A stretch of 64,000 bases of DNA, from the NCBI GenBank assembly GCA_963675135.1, contig OY776128.1, positions 68,826,670 through 68,890,669 on the forward strand, in the 5' to 3' direction. This DNA comes from Galeopsis tetrahit. Taxonomy: Eukaryota; Streptophyta; Magnoliopsida; Lamiales; Lamiaceae. Below, one piece after another: positions 55,820 through 64,000 of the stretch (position 1 is its first letter; each line of letters starts with the position of its first letter). The notes beneath the pieces are model-generated. The model did no database searches. It saw only the letters and a list, made by a program, of their open reading frames with translations, and had not been told where the DNA came from. Made by a program: the position numbers and the translations under genes.

Positions 55820-57345
55820 TATATTTTTTAAAACTATGTAGATCAATAAAAACATCATGAATAGTGTTTGAAAAATTGAATCTAGTCTATAAATTTTCTG
55901 ATATGCCTTAAAATAATAGACAAGGTTAATTCCAAAATAGGGAAGGTTTGTTTTGGGATAGGAAATTTAAAATCCCACTCATGTTCTACTTTAAGATTTA
56001 TATTTAGAATTTCAAAATTTTACCCTACAAATACTTATAAACTCTATAAAAGTCAACCATATAAATACTTACAAAATTTTATATACATACCTATAAAACA
56101 TATATAAACATCCATAATCCTATACTATAAAGTTAAATCATGCTTTACTCAAATCCCAAAACAAACACTATAAAGTTAAATCATGCTTTACTCAAATCCC
56201 AAAACAAACACGAAACATACAAGTCATTTAGAATTTCAAAACGCTATTTTAAAATTCGAATTTCAAAATCCTCAAAACCCAAAAACAATAAAAGGGTTTT
56301 GGATTAAAAGAAATAAAAGATAAAGACCATAAGTTTACAAGCCGAACCAGAGGCTCGGGTGCTATCAAAAAATGGTACACCTCTAAATACGATCTAGCAA
56401 TAAAAATGATTAAAAATTTCAAAAAAACTGATCAAACCAATGAATCTGAAACTGGGTGGAGGACTATGGAGGGTCAAATGCATCGCCCCAACTGCCCTTG
56501 AACTTGGAGACATGGGTGAAATCATTATCAAACCTTGTTGATTGGCTGATAATGTAGTTCGTGCAGTCTCTAGCCTCGAATTCATTGATAGCGTTGTCTT
56601 GGATTTGGTGATGGGATAGGCTCCCCCCAGGCATCCTGGGGCTACTACGTTTTTTCGTGGGATGAGTCGAGGCTGCCCGAGTAGGGGTAGGAACGTCTTT
56701 AGTAGTGGCCTCCAAATTCGAATTGTTGTTGGCCACTGCATCCACAGGATCCTCTGAGGGCTCATCCGTGCTGAGATTGGAGAAGGAGTTGCTCACTGGG
56801 AACGGATCGACTTCGATATTTAAGGAGAGGTTCCGCGGGGGCGCTCGGGACTGGAGGTTTGAGGGAGAAGGCCTCGACCGTCTTCTGTGCCGGATCCTAC
56901 CACGGGAGTCATCACGAGGAGGCGGCGGGGCCTGTCCCATAACACAATGAGCACACACGTGTCCAACTACCTTACAGTGACTGCATAACTTTAGAAGCTG
57001 CTCATATAACACCTCCACCGTCACAGATCGGTCCTCACATTCAAGGACCAGCCGCTCAAAAAAAGATTATTTTATATCCTTCTCGACCAAAATTCTAGCA
57101 TACTGAGTCATGGTCTTAGCTGCTGTGTGTCCGTCCATTTTAATGAGCTTGCCAACAACCGATGCCGTAACCGAGAGAACTGTGAACTGCCATAGCTCAA
57201 CATTCCCTAAGAAGGATATTTTTAAATTACATTCTTATAATTTTAAAAAAATAACTATAATTTGAAATAAATAAAATGGAAGGCAAGGTCTCATATGCCT
57301 TCTCGTGTTTTTATTAAATTTAGTGTCACATTTTAGTCAATAACA
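55820..57345. repeat. Duplicated 3' flank of copy B, split by insertion
   Basis: 55840-55935 matches 62605-62700 (agatcaataaaaacatcatg, ttgatatgccttaaaataat, ggttaattccaaaata). 57210-57345 then matches 62710-62850 (aactataatttga, ggaaggcaaggtctcatatg). The roughly 1.27 kb between (about 55936-57208) is absent after copy C and includes the LINE ORF1 fragment. Confidence 0.75.
56464..57190 (-). pseudogene. LINE ORF1 (zinc-knuckle) fragment
   Basis: Minus-strand translation shows VVGKLIKMDGHTAAKTMTQY and ARILVEKDIK, then a stop (TAA near 57070), then ERLVLECEDRS, VTVEVLYEQLLKLC and the knuckle LCSHCKVVGHVCAHC. A Pro/Arg/Ser-rich region follows, ending KFKGSWGDAFDPP. This order fits the nucleic-acid-binding ORF1 of plant L1-type LINEs (domain, then a CxxCxxxGHxxxxC knuckle, then a low-complexity tail). 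The stop makes it inactive. No endonuclease or reverse transcriptase follows on this strand. Confidence 0.7.
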
Positions 57346-58244
57346 CCTACAAGCTAACAGACGAGAGAAGCTGCACTGCATTGCACTCTATATGTTCAAT
57401 AAAGAATGCTCTCAAATTTAGATAAAATTTTAAGTGGAAAAAAAAAGTGTTTATGCATTATTTTTTCAATTGTTGTGCTTTCTTTCAACATAAAATTCAA
57501 GTATTTTTCCCCTAATTTTTCACTTATATGAAAGAATTAATCAAAGGAAGAATGGTACTCCTTCCGTTCCAAAAAGATAGCCACACACACAGATTAAGAA
57601 AAATCAATAAATGTGGTCAAATTTAACTAATAATCCCTCCTATTCAAAATATATGTCAATGCTTGTAATTTTCATTTAAAAAAAAAATACAGTATGCAAA
57701 TATTTATTGATCTTAAGAGTAAATTTGGAATAAATGCAATTAATTTGCATTGAAAAGTGCAAAACGATTATATTAAGGGTAAAATTGTCCATAAAACATT
57801 TAAACTTAAATTAAAAAAAATGTGACTATAATTTGAGACATAAAAAAATAAAAATGACTATTTTTATGGCACAAAGTGAGTAATTGTTAAGAAGAGAGGA
57901 ACCAACATTTGATTTGACTTGGACGTGAAAATATAAATCCAATTTTTACATTCGAATAAGCATTCAATTCTTCCCCAACATCATTAATCTTTAAGTGGCA
58001 CCATGATCAATGTTAAGGAAAATATAGTTGTGAATGTAAAAGGTAAAGATTTAAACAAGCATCAAGCACAATTTCGAAGTTGATTACACTATATGAGTGG
58101 ATAGAGAAAAAAGAGTAGAAGGGGAGAGTGGGGAAATAAAATGGAGAGGGAATAGGAAAGATAAAGAGTGGAAAAACATAAAAGAGAGAATTATTATTGA
58201 AGTGTAAATGTGCAAAAAAATAAAAATTAATGTCCTTAATTATA
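57346..58244. other. AT-rich DNA with MITE halves
   Basis: Two unpaired or decayed MITE ends are visible (ctccttccgttccaaaaaga near 57558; ccctcctattcaaaatatat near 57634, whose partner may be near 57840-57890). No gene. Confidence 0.4.
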
Positions 58245-58445
58245 CTCACTCCATCCGTCTATAAATTTTCCATTTTATCATTTTGGTCCGTCCGTCTATA
58301 AGTTTTTCATACCCTTTTTGATAAGTATTTTTTCATTTTATATTTTACTTTTTCTCTTTATCTCTCCTTTCTTTCAATCACATAACTTATACTCTATCTA
58401 TTATCTTTGTACCAAAAAGTAAGGGGAAATTTATAGGCGGGGGAG
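58245..58445. mobile_element. Stowaway-like MITE
   Basis: Ends ctcactccatccgtctataa and ggggaaatttataggcgggg (then gag) with TA on both sides; same subfamily as 7342-7602. Confidence 0.75.
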
Positions 58446-58778
58446 TATATAAAATAGGAGTAATAAAAATTAAACATCGTGAAGTAGATAGGAAATCAAT
58501 AAGGTTTAAATATATATGAAAATGTGTCAAAAGAAAAAATATACTATAAGGAAAATGTCTTAAATGTTTAGTGTTGTGCATCACATTAGTTTTGATTCGG
58601 TCCGCTTGAATTCCCTTGAAATTCTCGAGGTCGCGGAATAAATTTTTCATTTATTTTCTCTCTTCTGGTCACTTATACAGTTATACTACTCCACATTTTA
58701 ATTAAAAGAGAAATTTATATTGGAAGGAGTGGAGTATAAAACAAATTCCCCGAGAATTCCCATTCGAAACCCCTACTC
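58446..58778. other. AT-rich upstream region of MATH copy C
   Basis: Nothing recognised. Confidence 0.4.
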
Positions 58779-58788
58779 TATATAAAAC
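58779..58788 (+). promoter_or_regulatory. Probable TATA box of MATH copy C
   Basis: tatataaaac about 65 bp upstream of the ATG, followed by the conserved ggtgagaa and accgcgcaaca leader motifs. Confidence 0.55.
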
Positions 58789-59382
58789 ACTGGTGAGAAG
58801 TAACAACTCTAAAACAGTTTCACTCGGAACAAGTGTACCGCGCAACAGAAATCATGACCAGTAAACGAAAAGCAGACGGTAAGCAAAACTGCAAAAGTTA
58901 CATTTCTGTGTTTTCACAAAGGGGTAATTATTATTACTATTATTTTTTTTTAAATTGTTAGTAGTGCCGGAAGTAACGATATTGGAAAGCAGAGAGGCTC
59001 CGCCTTCACATTTTCTGATGAAGGTCGAATCGTTTTCTTTGCTGGGCAAAAATGGAATTCAGAAATACGAAACAGGGGAATTCAATGCTGGAGGATACAA
59101 GTGGTAACCTTTATTTACTACTCTCTCTCTCTTTTATTTTCATACTTTGGGAACAAGTTTTAAATAAAAGCGTATAGATGGAGATGAAAAAAATTGATAG
59201 AGAAAATGGAAAAGTAGGGATGAATGTTGAGCTTTTTCACAAATTGAATTTGATGTTGTATTATTTTATTATTTTAAATGAGTTTTTGGATGGAAAGGGT
59301 ATGACCCATGTTACATGGTATAGTATTGGGAATGAAATTTTGAATAATTAAGTGATGACCGGAGAATAGAGATAAAATGATA

Positions 59383-59624
59383 CTCCCTTCGTCCAATTTT
59401 GTTATGCCCATTTCGGTCCAATTTTGTTATGCCCATTTCAGATACAAGTTTTAATGAATATTGATTAGTTTATGTATAAAGTAATAAGTTTTGGGTATGA
59501 TGGGATGTTGTGAGGTCCTGGCAATTTGAGTAAATAAATAATGGTTGAAGGGTGGAGATAAAGTAGTGTTAAAATTGGACAACTAAAAAAGGAAAGTGAG
59601 AATAATAAAATTGGACGGAGGGAG
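59383..59624. mobile_element. Stowaway-like MITE in copy C intron
   Basis: Ends ctcccttcgtccaattttgt and aataaaattggacggaggga (then g) with TA on both sides; inside the intron between exons 2 and 3. The tccaattttgttatgcccat motif is directly repeated at its left end. Confidence 0.85.
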
Positions 59625-60222
59625 TATTTTCCACATAAAAATAGTCGAATGAGAATGGAATTGATGTATGAAGGGAGTAGTATTTTAAATTAGTTATGTT
59701 TTCATAATTTATTGATTTGTTTTCACTTGCACATGCACAGGAGACTAATATTGTATCCTAATGAAGTTAAAACTGAAATAGAAAACACATATGTATCTGT
59801 ATACTTGGCCATCTCGGATACAACTTCCATAAAACCTGCTGCCAACTGGGAGATCAATGCTGTGTTCTCCATCTTTCTGTTAAACCAGATTTCAGGGAAT
59901 TATAGTTACTCATTAGGTACGTATTTCTCATCTTCTAATTATATATATATATGAGTTTGGCAGGCATGAAACAAAACACATTATCTTCATAGTATTCTTA
60001 ATTTGCTACAACTTGGAGTGCTGCAGGAAGAACACAACGGTTTCACGCAATGAAGTCGGAATGGGGCATTCCCAAATTCATCTCCAGGGAAATTCTGATG
60101 GATACATCAAATGGATTCTTAATCGACGATAATTGTGTGTTTGGTGCCGAAGTATTTATGGTAGAGAAGTTGGCAGTTTGTGAATGTGTTTCAGTGAAGA
60201 ATGTGACACTTCCATACAAGCG

Positions 60223-60518
60223 TGTTAGGAATTAAATATACAAGAATTAATTCCCCAACTCTCTACAAGTTCGGACTTTTAGATGAGACGGAATTCTTTC
60301 ATGGTATCAGAGCAAACCGGGCAAACGACCTGGGTTCGATTCCTGTTGGAAGCACTCCACCCATTTAAATTGTCCACTCGATGGGCCTCCTCCCCAAAAA
60401 GGGTAAGAGGTGTTAATCCGGCCCACGAGTGAGGGGGAGTGTTAGGAATTAAATATACAAGAATTAATTCCCCAACTCTCTACAAGTTCGGACTTTTAGA
60501 TGAGACGGAATTCTTTCA
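60223..60518 (+). mobile_element. Intact TRIM/SMART-type LTR element
   Basis: Total 296 bp. Two identical 79-bp LTRs (60223-60301 and 60440-60518) start TGTTAGGAATTAAATATACA and end GACGGAATTCTTTCA. A primer site for initiator tRNA-Met (TGGTATCAGAGC, 60302-60313) follows the first directly. A purine tract (gagtgagggggag) precedes the second. A perfect 5-bp duplication, AAGCG, lies at 60218-60222 and 60519-60523. It has no coding capacity, so it depends on enzymes from other elements. Identical LTRs imply a recent insertion. Confidence 0.95.
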
Positions 60519-61206
60519 AAGCGCAATTGGAAGATTTCAAACTTCTCCCAACTGGACAAGTGCTGGACTTCTAATAAATTTGAGGTGGAAGGCGTTAAAT
60601 GGTTTGTTTGTCATCCCTTAACCTAATCATTTTTCGTGTTCTCCGTGCTCTGAATTCATGATAAGTGGAACTACCTATTTAACAATTGGCATGTGTTAAT
60701 GATGTGGAACAAAAGGTGAAATAAAACACATGGAACAAAACTGCTCACAAACTATCTTTTCATCTCCACTATTGATTTTTTTTTTTTTGGGTGACATCGT
60801 CATGTATTAAATTAGTTATTACTACTTGAACTAGATCAATTTCTCTATTCCACTTTGTGTTTTGATCTTTAATAAGTGTTGTTCCCTTTCACTATTATGA
60901 GACATTAATTAATTTTTGACATGACACATGTCGGATAACTTATCATACCTACTTGAACTGACCTAAAATTTTCTTTATGAGAATCAGGACCGTTGATCTA
61001 TACCCTAAAGGCGATGATCAGGAGACAGGGCGTAGCAAAAATATTGCGATCTATCTTCGGTCGGTCGAGGACTCCAAAAGGGTGAAAGCATATTTTTCCC
61101 TATGCATCAAAGACCGGATCAACAATGAACATCAGAAAAAAACCTCAAGTAAGTTAAAACACTCATGTATTAATTGTAATATATATTTGCATATTCATAA
61201 GAACTA

Positions 61207-61457
61207 CTCACTCCTATTCATTTTATTAGTCGTTTTGACCTTTCGTTTTCTTTGTAAAATATATGTCGTTTTGCACTTTTCAATGTAAATTAATTGCTTT
61301 TGTTCCAAATTCGTCCTTGAGATTAATAAATATTTACACACATGTATTTTTTTTAATGAAAATTACAAACATTGATTAAGGGTAAAATGAGAATTCAATT
61401 ATTTTCTTAATATGTGTGCATGAGCTTAGGATGACATATATTTTGAATAGGAGAGAG
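61207..61457. mobile_element. Stowaway-like MITE in copy C intron
   Basis: Ends ctcactcctattcattttat and atattttgaataggagagag are inverted repeats with TA on both sides. Confidence 0.8.
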
Positions 61458-61706
61458 TATAATGGTATTTTCATGGATGTAAATTTCATTTTATTATCGA
61501 AAATTATTAAGTAGCGCGCCTATGTGTGTTAAATGGTTTAATTAAATGGAAATGCCTTTTCAAGACTGATGGGTTTTTGTTTAATTAATTTGTAATCCTG
61601 TTAAATGTATTAAATTGATTTTTTGTAATTTTTTATCCCAAATTTTTGTTTCTCTCGAAATGGAGAAATAACATATTTCTTGCACGTTCCCATTGGTTTT
61701 CTTCTA

Positions 61707-61937
61707 GGAGAGAGAATAAATGTGTGGAAGAAAAGTAGGAAAGAGAATAAATATGTGGAAGAAAAAGTAGGAGAGAGAATGAGTAATTAATATAAAAATA
61801 TGATGATGTAATGATATAAAAATAGGTATATAAGTGTATTATAGGGGTGGATGGGTATTGAGATGGGTATTTGGATGGAGAGGGATAGGATGGGGGATGG
61901 CCCATCCAAATCCGGATGGGCCAATCCCTAAACAAAC
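61707..61937. mobile_element. Insertion in the last exon of MATH copy C
   Basis: Foreign DNA between ttcttcta and atggagctttc. It starts with repeated ggagagagaataaatgtgtgg-like units, and its right end reads, in reverse complement, gtttgtttagggattggccc, a common MITE end. About 40 bp of exon are missing, so it is not a clean insertion. Confidence 0.6.
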
Positions 61938-62035
61938 ATGGAGCTTTCAACCCTCATAAATCCTAAAAAGGGGTTCATTACTCAAGACTGTTGTCATCTC
62001 GAAGTAGAAATATCCGTTCAAGCCGTTGTCTAAAA

Positions 62036-62037
<2 letters not shown>

Positions 62038-62074
<37 letters not shown>
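62038..62074. repeat. (AT)n microsatellite
   Basis: Alternating at run just after the copy C stop; a similar run follows copy A. Confidence 0.9.
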
Positions 62075-62078
<4 letters not shown>

Positions 62079-62850
62079 CTATCTATCTATCTAGTACCTA
62101 TTCTGAATTCGTGTCAATTTCATTTTGGATTTTGCTTCAAAAGATTGCTCTGAGACTGTTAATTCCATTTTGAATTTTAGATTCCTCCACGCTTTTTATT
62201 TAGTTTTTCCTCTCACAAATGGATACATTTAAAAATTATGTTAATCCAATTGGTAAGGGAGAAAATAAAAAAATGAAAATACAAATAAGTAAAACCAGGA
62301 GAAAAACCAATAGGTATTGTAAGTACAGTCTAGTATTCGTATACTATAAACGTTCAAAGTATTCGTATACTATAATTTTATTTAAGCCGTTCATTTTGTT
62401 ATTTTGAGTGTTTACATATTTGTATTTTTTTCAATATCCTATTATATTTATCTACATTTTTCTTTCAATATACATCTCTCTAACTCAATACCTTGTTACA
62501 CATTAATTATTATATTTTTTAAAACTTATAAGTAACTTACCAGGAAACGGGGAAAATATATGTGTACTCCCTCCCTATCAAAAAAACAATTAAACTTTTA
62601 TGTAGATCAATAAAAACATCATGAATCGTGTTTGGAAAATTGAATATAGTCTACAAATTTTTTGATATGCCTTAAAATAATAGATAAGGTTAATTCCAAA
62701 ATACATTAAGGAAGGATATTTTTTAAAAAAATACATTTTTATAATTTTAAAAAATAACTATAATTTGAGATAAATAGAATGGAAGGCAAGGTCTCATATG
62801 CCTCCTTATATTTTTATTAAATTTAGTGTAACATTTCAGTCAAAGCTATA
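62075..62850. repeat. Duplicated 3' flank of MATH copy C
   Basis: Matches the flank of copy B (54790-55935 and 57210-57345) without the interrupting LINE-bearing insert and without the MITE at 55495. This shows that the B and C units were duplicated together with at least 0.8 kb of downstream DNA. Confidence 0.75.
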
Positions 62851-62931
62851 CACGTTTTATTTATTTGTGACTGTTTTATACTACATTTGTTCGTTCAAAA
62901 GTTGTCTATTTACTCAAGAATAAAGTATAAT

Positions 62932-63329
62932 CAAGAATGAAAATATCGGTATCGGTTGAAATATCGAGACTTTAAATTTGTGGAAATATCGATATCGATA
63001 AATTTTAAAAATTATAAAAATTTAATAACAAACCTTTAATACGTAAAATTAACAAAATAATTTGAATACATTTTATATTAGTGATAATTTTATGTGAAAT
63101 ATAATATACACTGTTATTTCATATGATATTTTTTAAAATTTATCGAATTTTCTCAATATTTTTCGATATTCTCTCGATATTTTATCTATATTAGGTTCAA
63201 TATTGTTATTGTCTACCGATATTTATCGATATTTTTCAATTTTTTACAAATATCGTGAAAATATCGATTTTTCATAATATCAATATCGGTGCACGAAAAA
63301 TGGATATATCGAGAATATTTTCATCCATG
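62932..63329. mobile_element. hAT-type MITE rich in TATCGATA motifs
   Basis: Ends CAAGAATGAAAATATCGG and (reverse complement) CATGGATGAAAATATTC, with a perfect 8-bp duplication, AGTATAAT, at 62924-62931 and 63330-63337. The interior has many aatatcg/cgatatt motifs. Confidence 0.88.
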
Positions 63330-63337
63330 AGTATAAT

Positions 63338-64000
63338 GTAATAATGTTAAATTAATATTTGGGCTAAGTTCCGTAACTTAAAAAGTGCACAACAATCTAA
63401 TCGATAGGTCCAACTAATAATAAAAAAAAAAAAATAGGCCTATTCAGACAATAATTGTTGGGATATTCAGACCAGCTAATATCCCTTATGCTTTGTATTG
63501 ATAAACCAAATCTACTAGTAATAGGATAAGGTGTATTGTATAAACAACTTGATTATTCACCTTTTAATAGATATGCTTTGGTCAACATCAGCTGAGAGGA
63601 ACCCAGCTGATGTAGTAGAGAAACATGCCAACGCTCAAGAATCTAAGAGAAGAAGGAGAAGACCAAGACCAGAAGAGGAAGAATCAGTCGAGTGAGAACT
63701 CAATTGATGATCAACTGAGTATCAATATCAACTGAGGAACCAAACACAACTGAGAATCAAGTTTGCTTGACTAGACAGCAAGGTTCATACAACTGGGGAA
63801 ACAATCAGAAGCCAAGTGTCAAGATCAGAAGAGCATAACCCAAGATCAGCTGAGGCAAAGGTCATCTATTTGTGAGTATTGAAGAGTCTAATTAGAGTGA
63901 TACACGTGTTATGCAACACTAAATAAACAACCGCAAGTGTACGGCGTCTATTGTAGCGTGATAAGCACGAGGTCGATCCCACAGGGAGGTTAAGTGTAAA
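63338..64000. other. Possible LTR-retroelement fragments at window edge
   Basis: tgttgggatattcagacc at 63456 looks like an LTR start, and tcagctga/caactgag words repeat through 63600-63870. The last 100 bp (accgcaagtgtacggcgtct, gaggtcgatcccacagggag) resemble sequence often found near the inner LTR end of plant Athila/Tat-type elements. No frame is visible and the window ends, so this is tentative. Confidence 0.35.

Larger units (their letters stand above)
58854..62033 (+). pseudogene. MATH-domain (TRAF-like) gene copy C, TRIM-disrupted
   Basis: Best preserved at the 5' end. Exons: 58854-58878, 58962-59103, 59741-59916, 60027-60601 (interrupted), 60988-61148, then a damaged last exon to 62033. 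The reading is MTSKRKAD, EVTILESREAPPSHFLMKVE, then EFNAGGYKW, AANWEINAVFSIFLLNQISG, GIPKFISREILM and VFGAEVFMVEKLAVCECV, i.e. a first MATH domain, then WTVDLYPKGDDQETG for the second. Unlike A and B it has an intron at 59917-60026 (gtacgt...ctgcag). A complete TRIM element at 60223-60518 puts a stop four codons in. The last-exon acceptor is cac instead of cag (61683-61685), and foreign DNA at 61707-61937 replaces part of that exon. Its ancestor was evidently a normal gene. Confidence 0.85.

Noticed and set aside
56394..56950. Extra frames overlapping the LINE ORF1 fragment
   Set aside because: Only the frame with the CSHCKVVGHVCAHC knuckle and the upstream ORF1-like sequence makes sense.

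Overview
The window is nuclear DNA from a flowering plant, almost certainly a eudicot. It is AT-rich, its one intact host gene has short spliced exons with GT-AG introns, and it carries plant-type mobile DNA: Stowaway-like MITEs with ctccctccgt ends, hAT and Mutator-like elements, a Ty3/gypsy element of the Athila lineage, a tiny TRIM-type LTR element, and LINE remnants. I see nothing bacterial or organellar. The species cannot be named from this sequence.

Layout. 1-13.4 kb is intergenic DNA filled with small transposons: a 2.2 kb hAT element at 1443-3683 with a perfect 8-bp target duplication, several MITEs, a local duplication at 5.6-6.7 kb, a decayed LINE endonuclease fragment at 9.5-9.9 kb, and hAT-like elements at 11.3-12.8 kb. 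13474-16757 (minus strand) is a six-exon rhomboid intramembrane protease gene that I could reconstruct without frame breaks (377 aa, catalytic Ser and His present). 17.8-22.3 kb is a transposon-in-transposon nest: a Mutator-like element, split by a hAT, which carries a Stowaway MITE, a small Mutator-like MITE and a second Mutator-like element of the outer element's family, which is itself split by a deletion derivative of the 1.4-3.7 kb hAT. Target duplications of 8 or 9 bp support four of these nested insertions.

23.1-37.6 kb is a minus-strand Athila-type retrotransposon with two long, nearly identical LTRs, a tRNA-Asp-type primer site, full-length gag and pol frames and a third frame resembling Athila ORF1. 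It looks young and perhaps competent. Oddly, a second copy of its primer-binding site lies outside its 3' LTR. 37.6-44.4 kb is repeats: a head-to-head minisatellite, a long-armed Mutator-like element and many MITEs.

44.5-62.0 kb holds three direct tandem copies of a gene with two MATH (TRAF-like) domains. All three appear broken, each by different lesions (frameshifts, lost splice acceptors, insertions, and in the third copy a complete 296-bp TRIM element in an exon). One intron is present only in the third copy. Between the copies lie an inverted retroelement-derived repeat, MITEs and a LINE ORF1 fragment. The last 1 kb has a small hAT MITE and what may be the edge of further LTR retroelements.

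I did not find a clearly new biological system. The best leads are the self-nested Mutator family, the fully decayed MATH gene array with its intron difference and TRIM, the unexpected primer-site copy outside the Athila LTR, and the shared GGCCGGCC palindrome clusters in the Athila LTRs and internal region.
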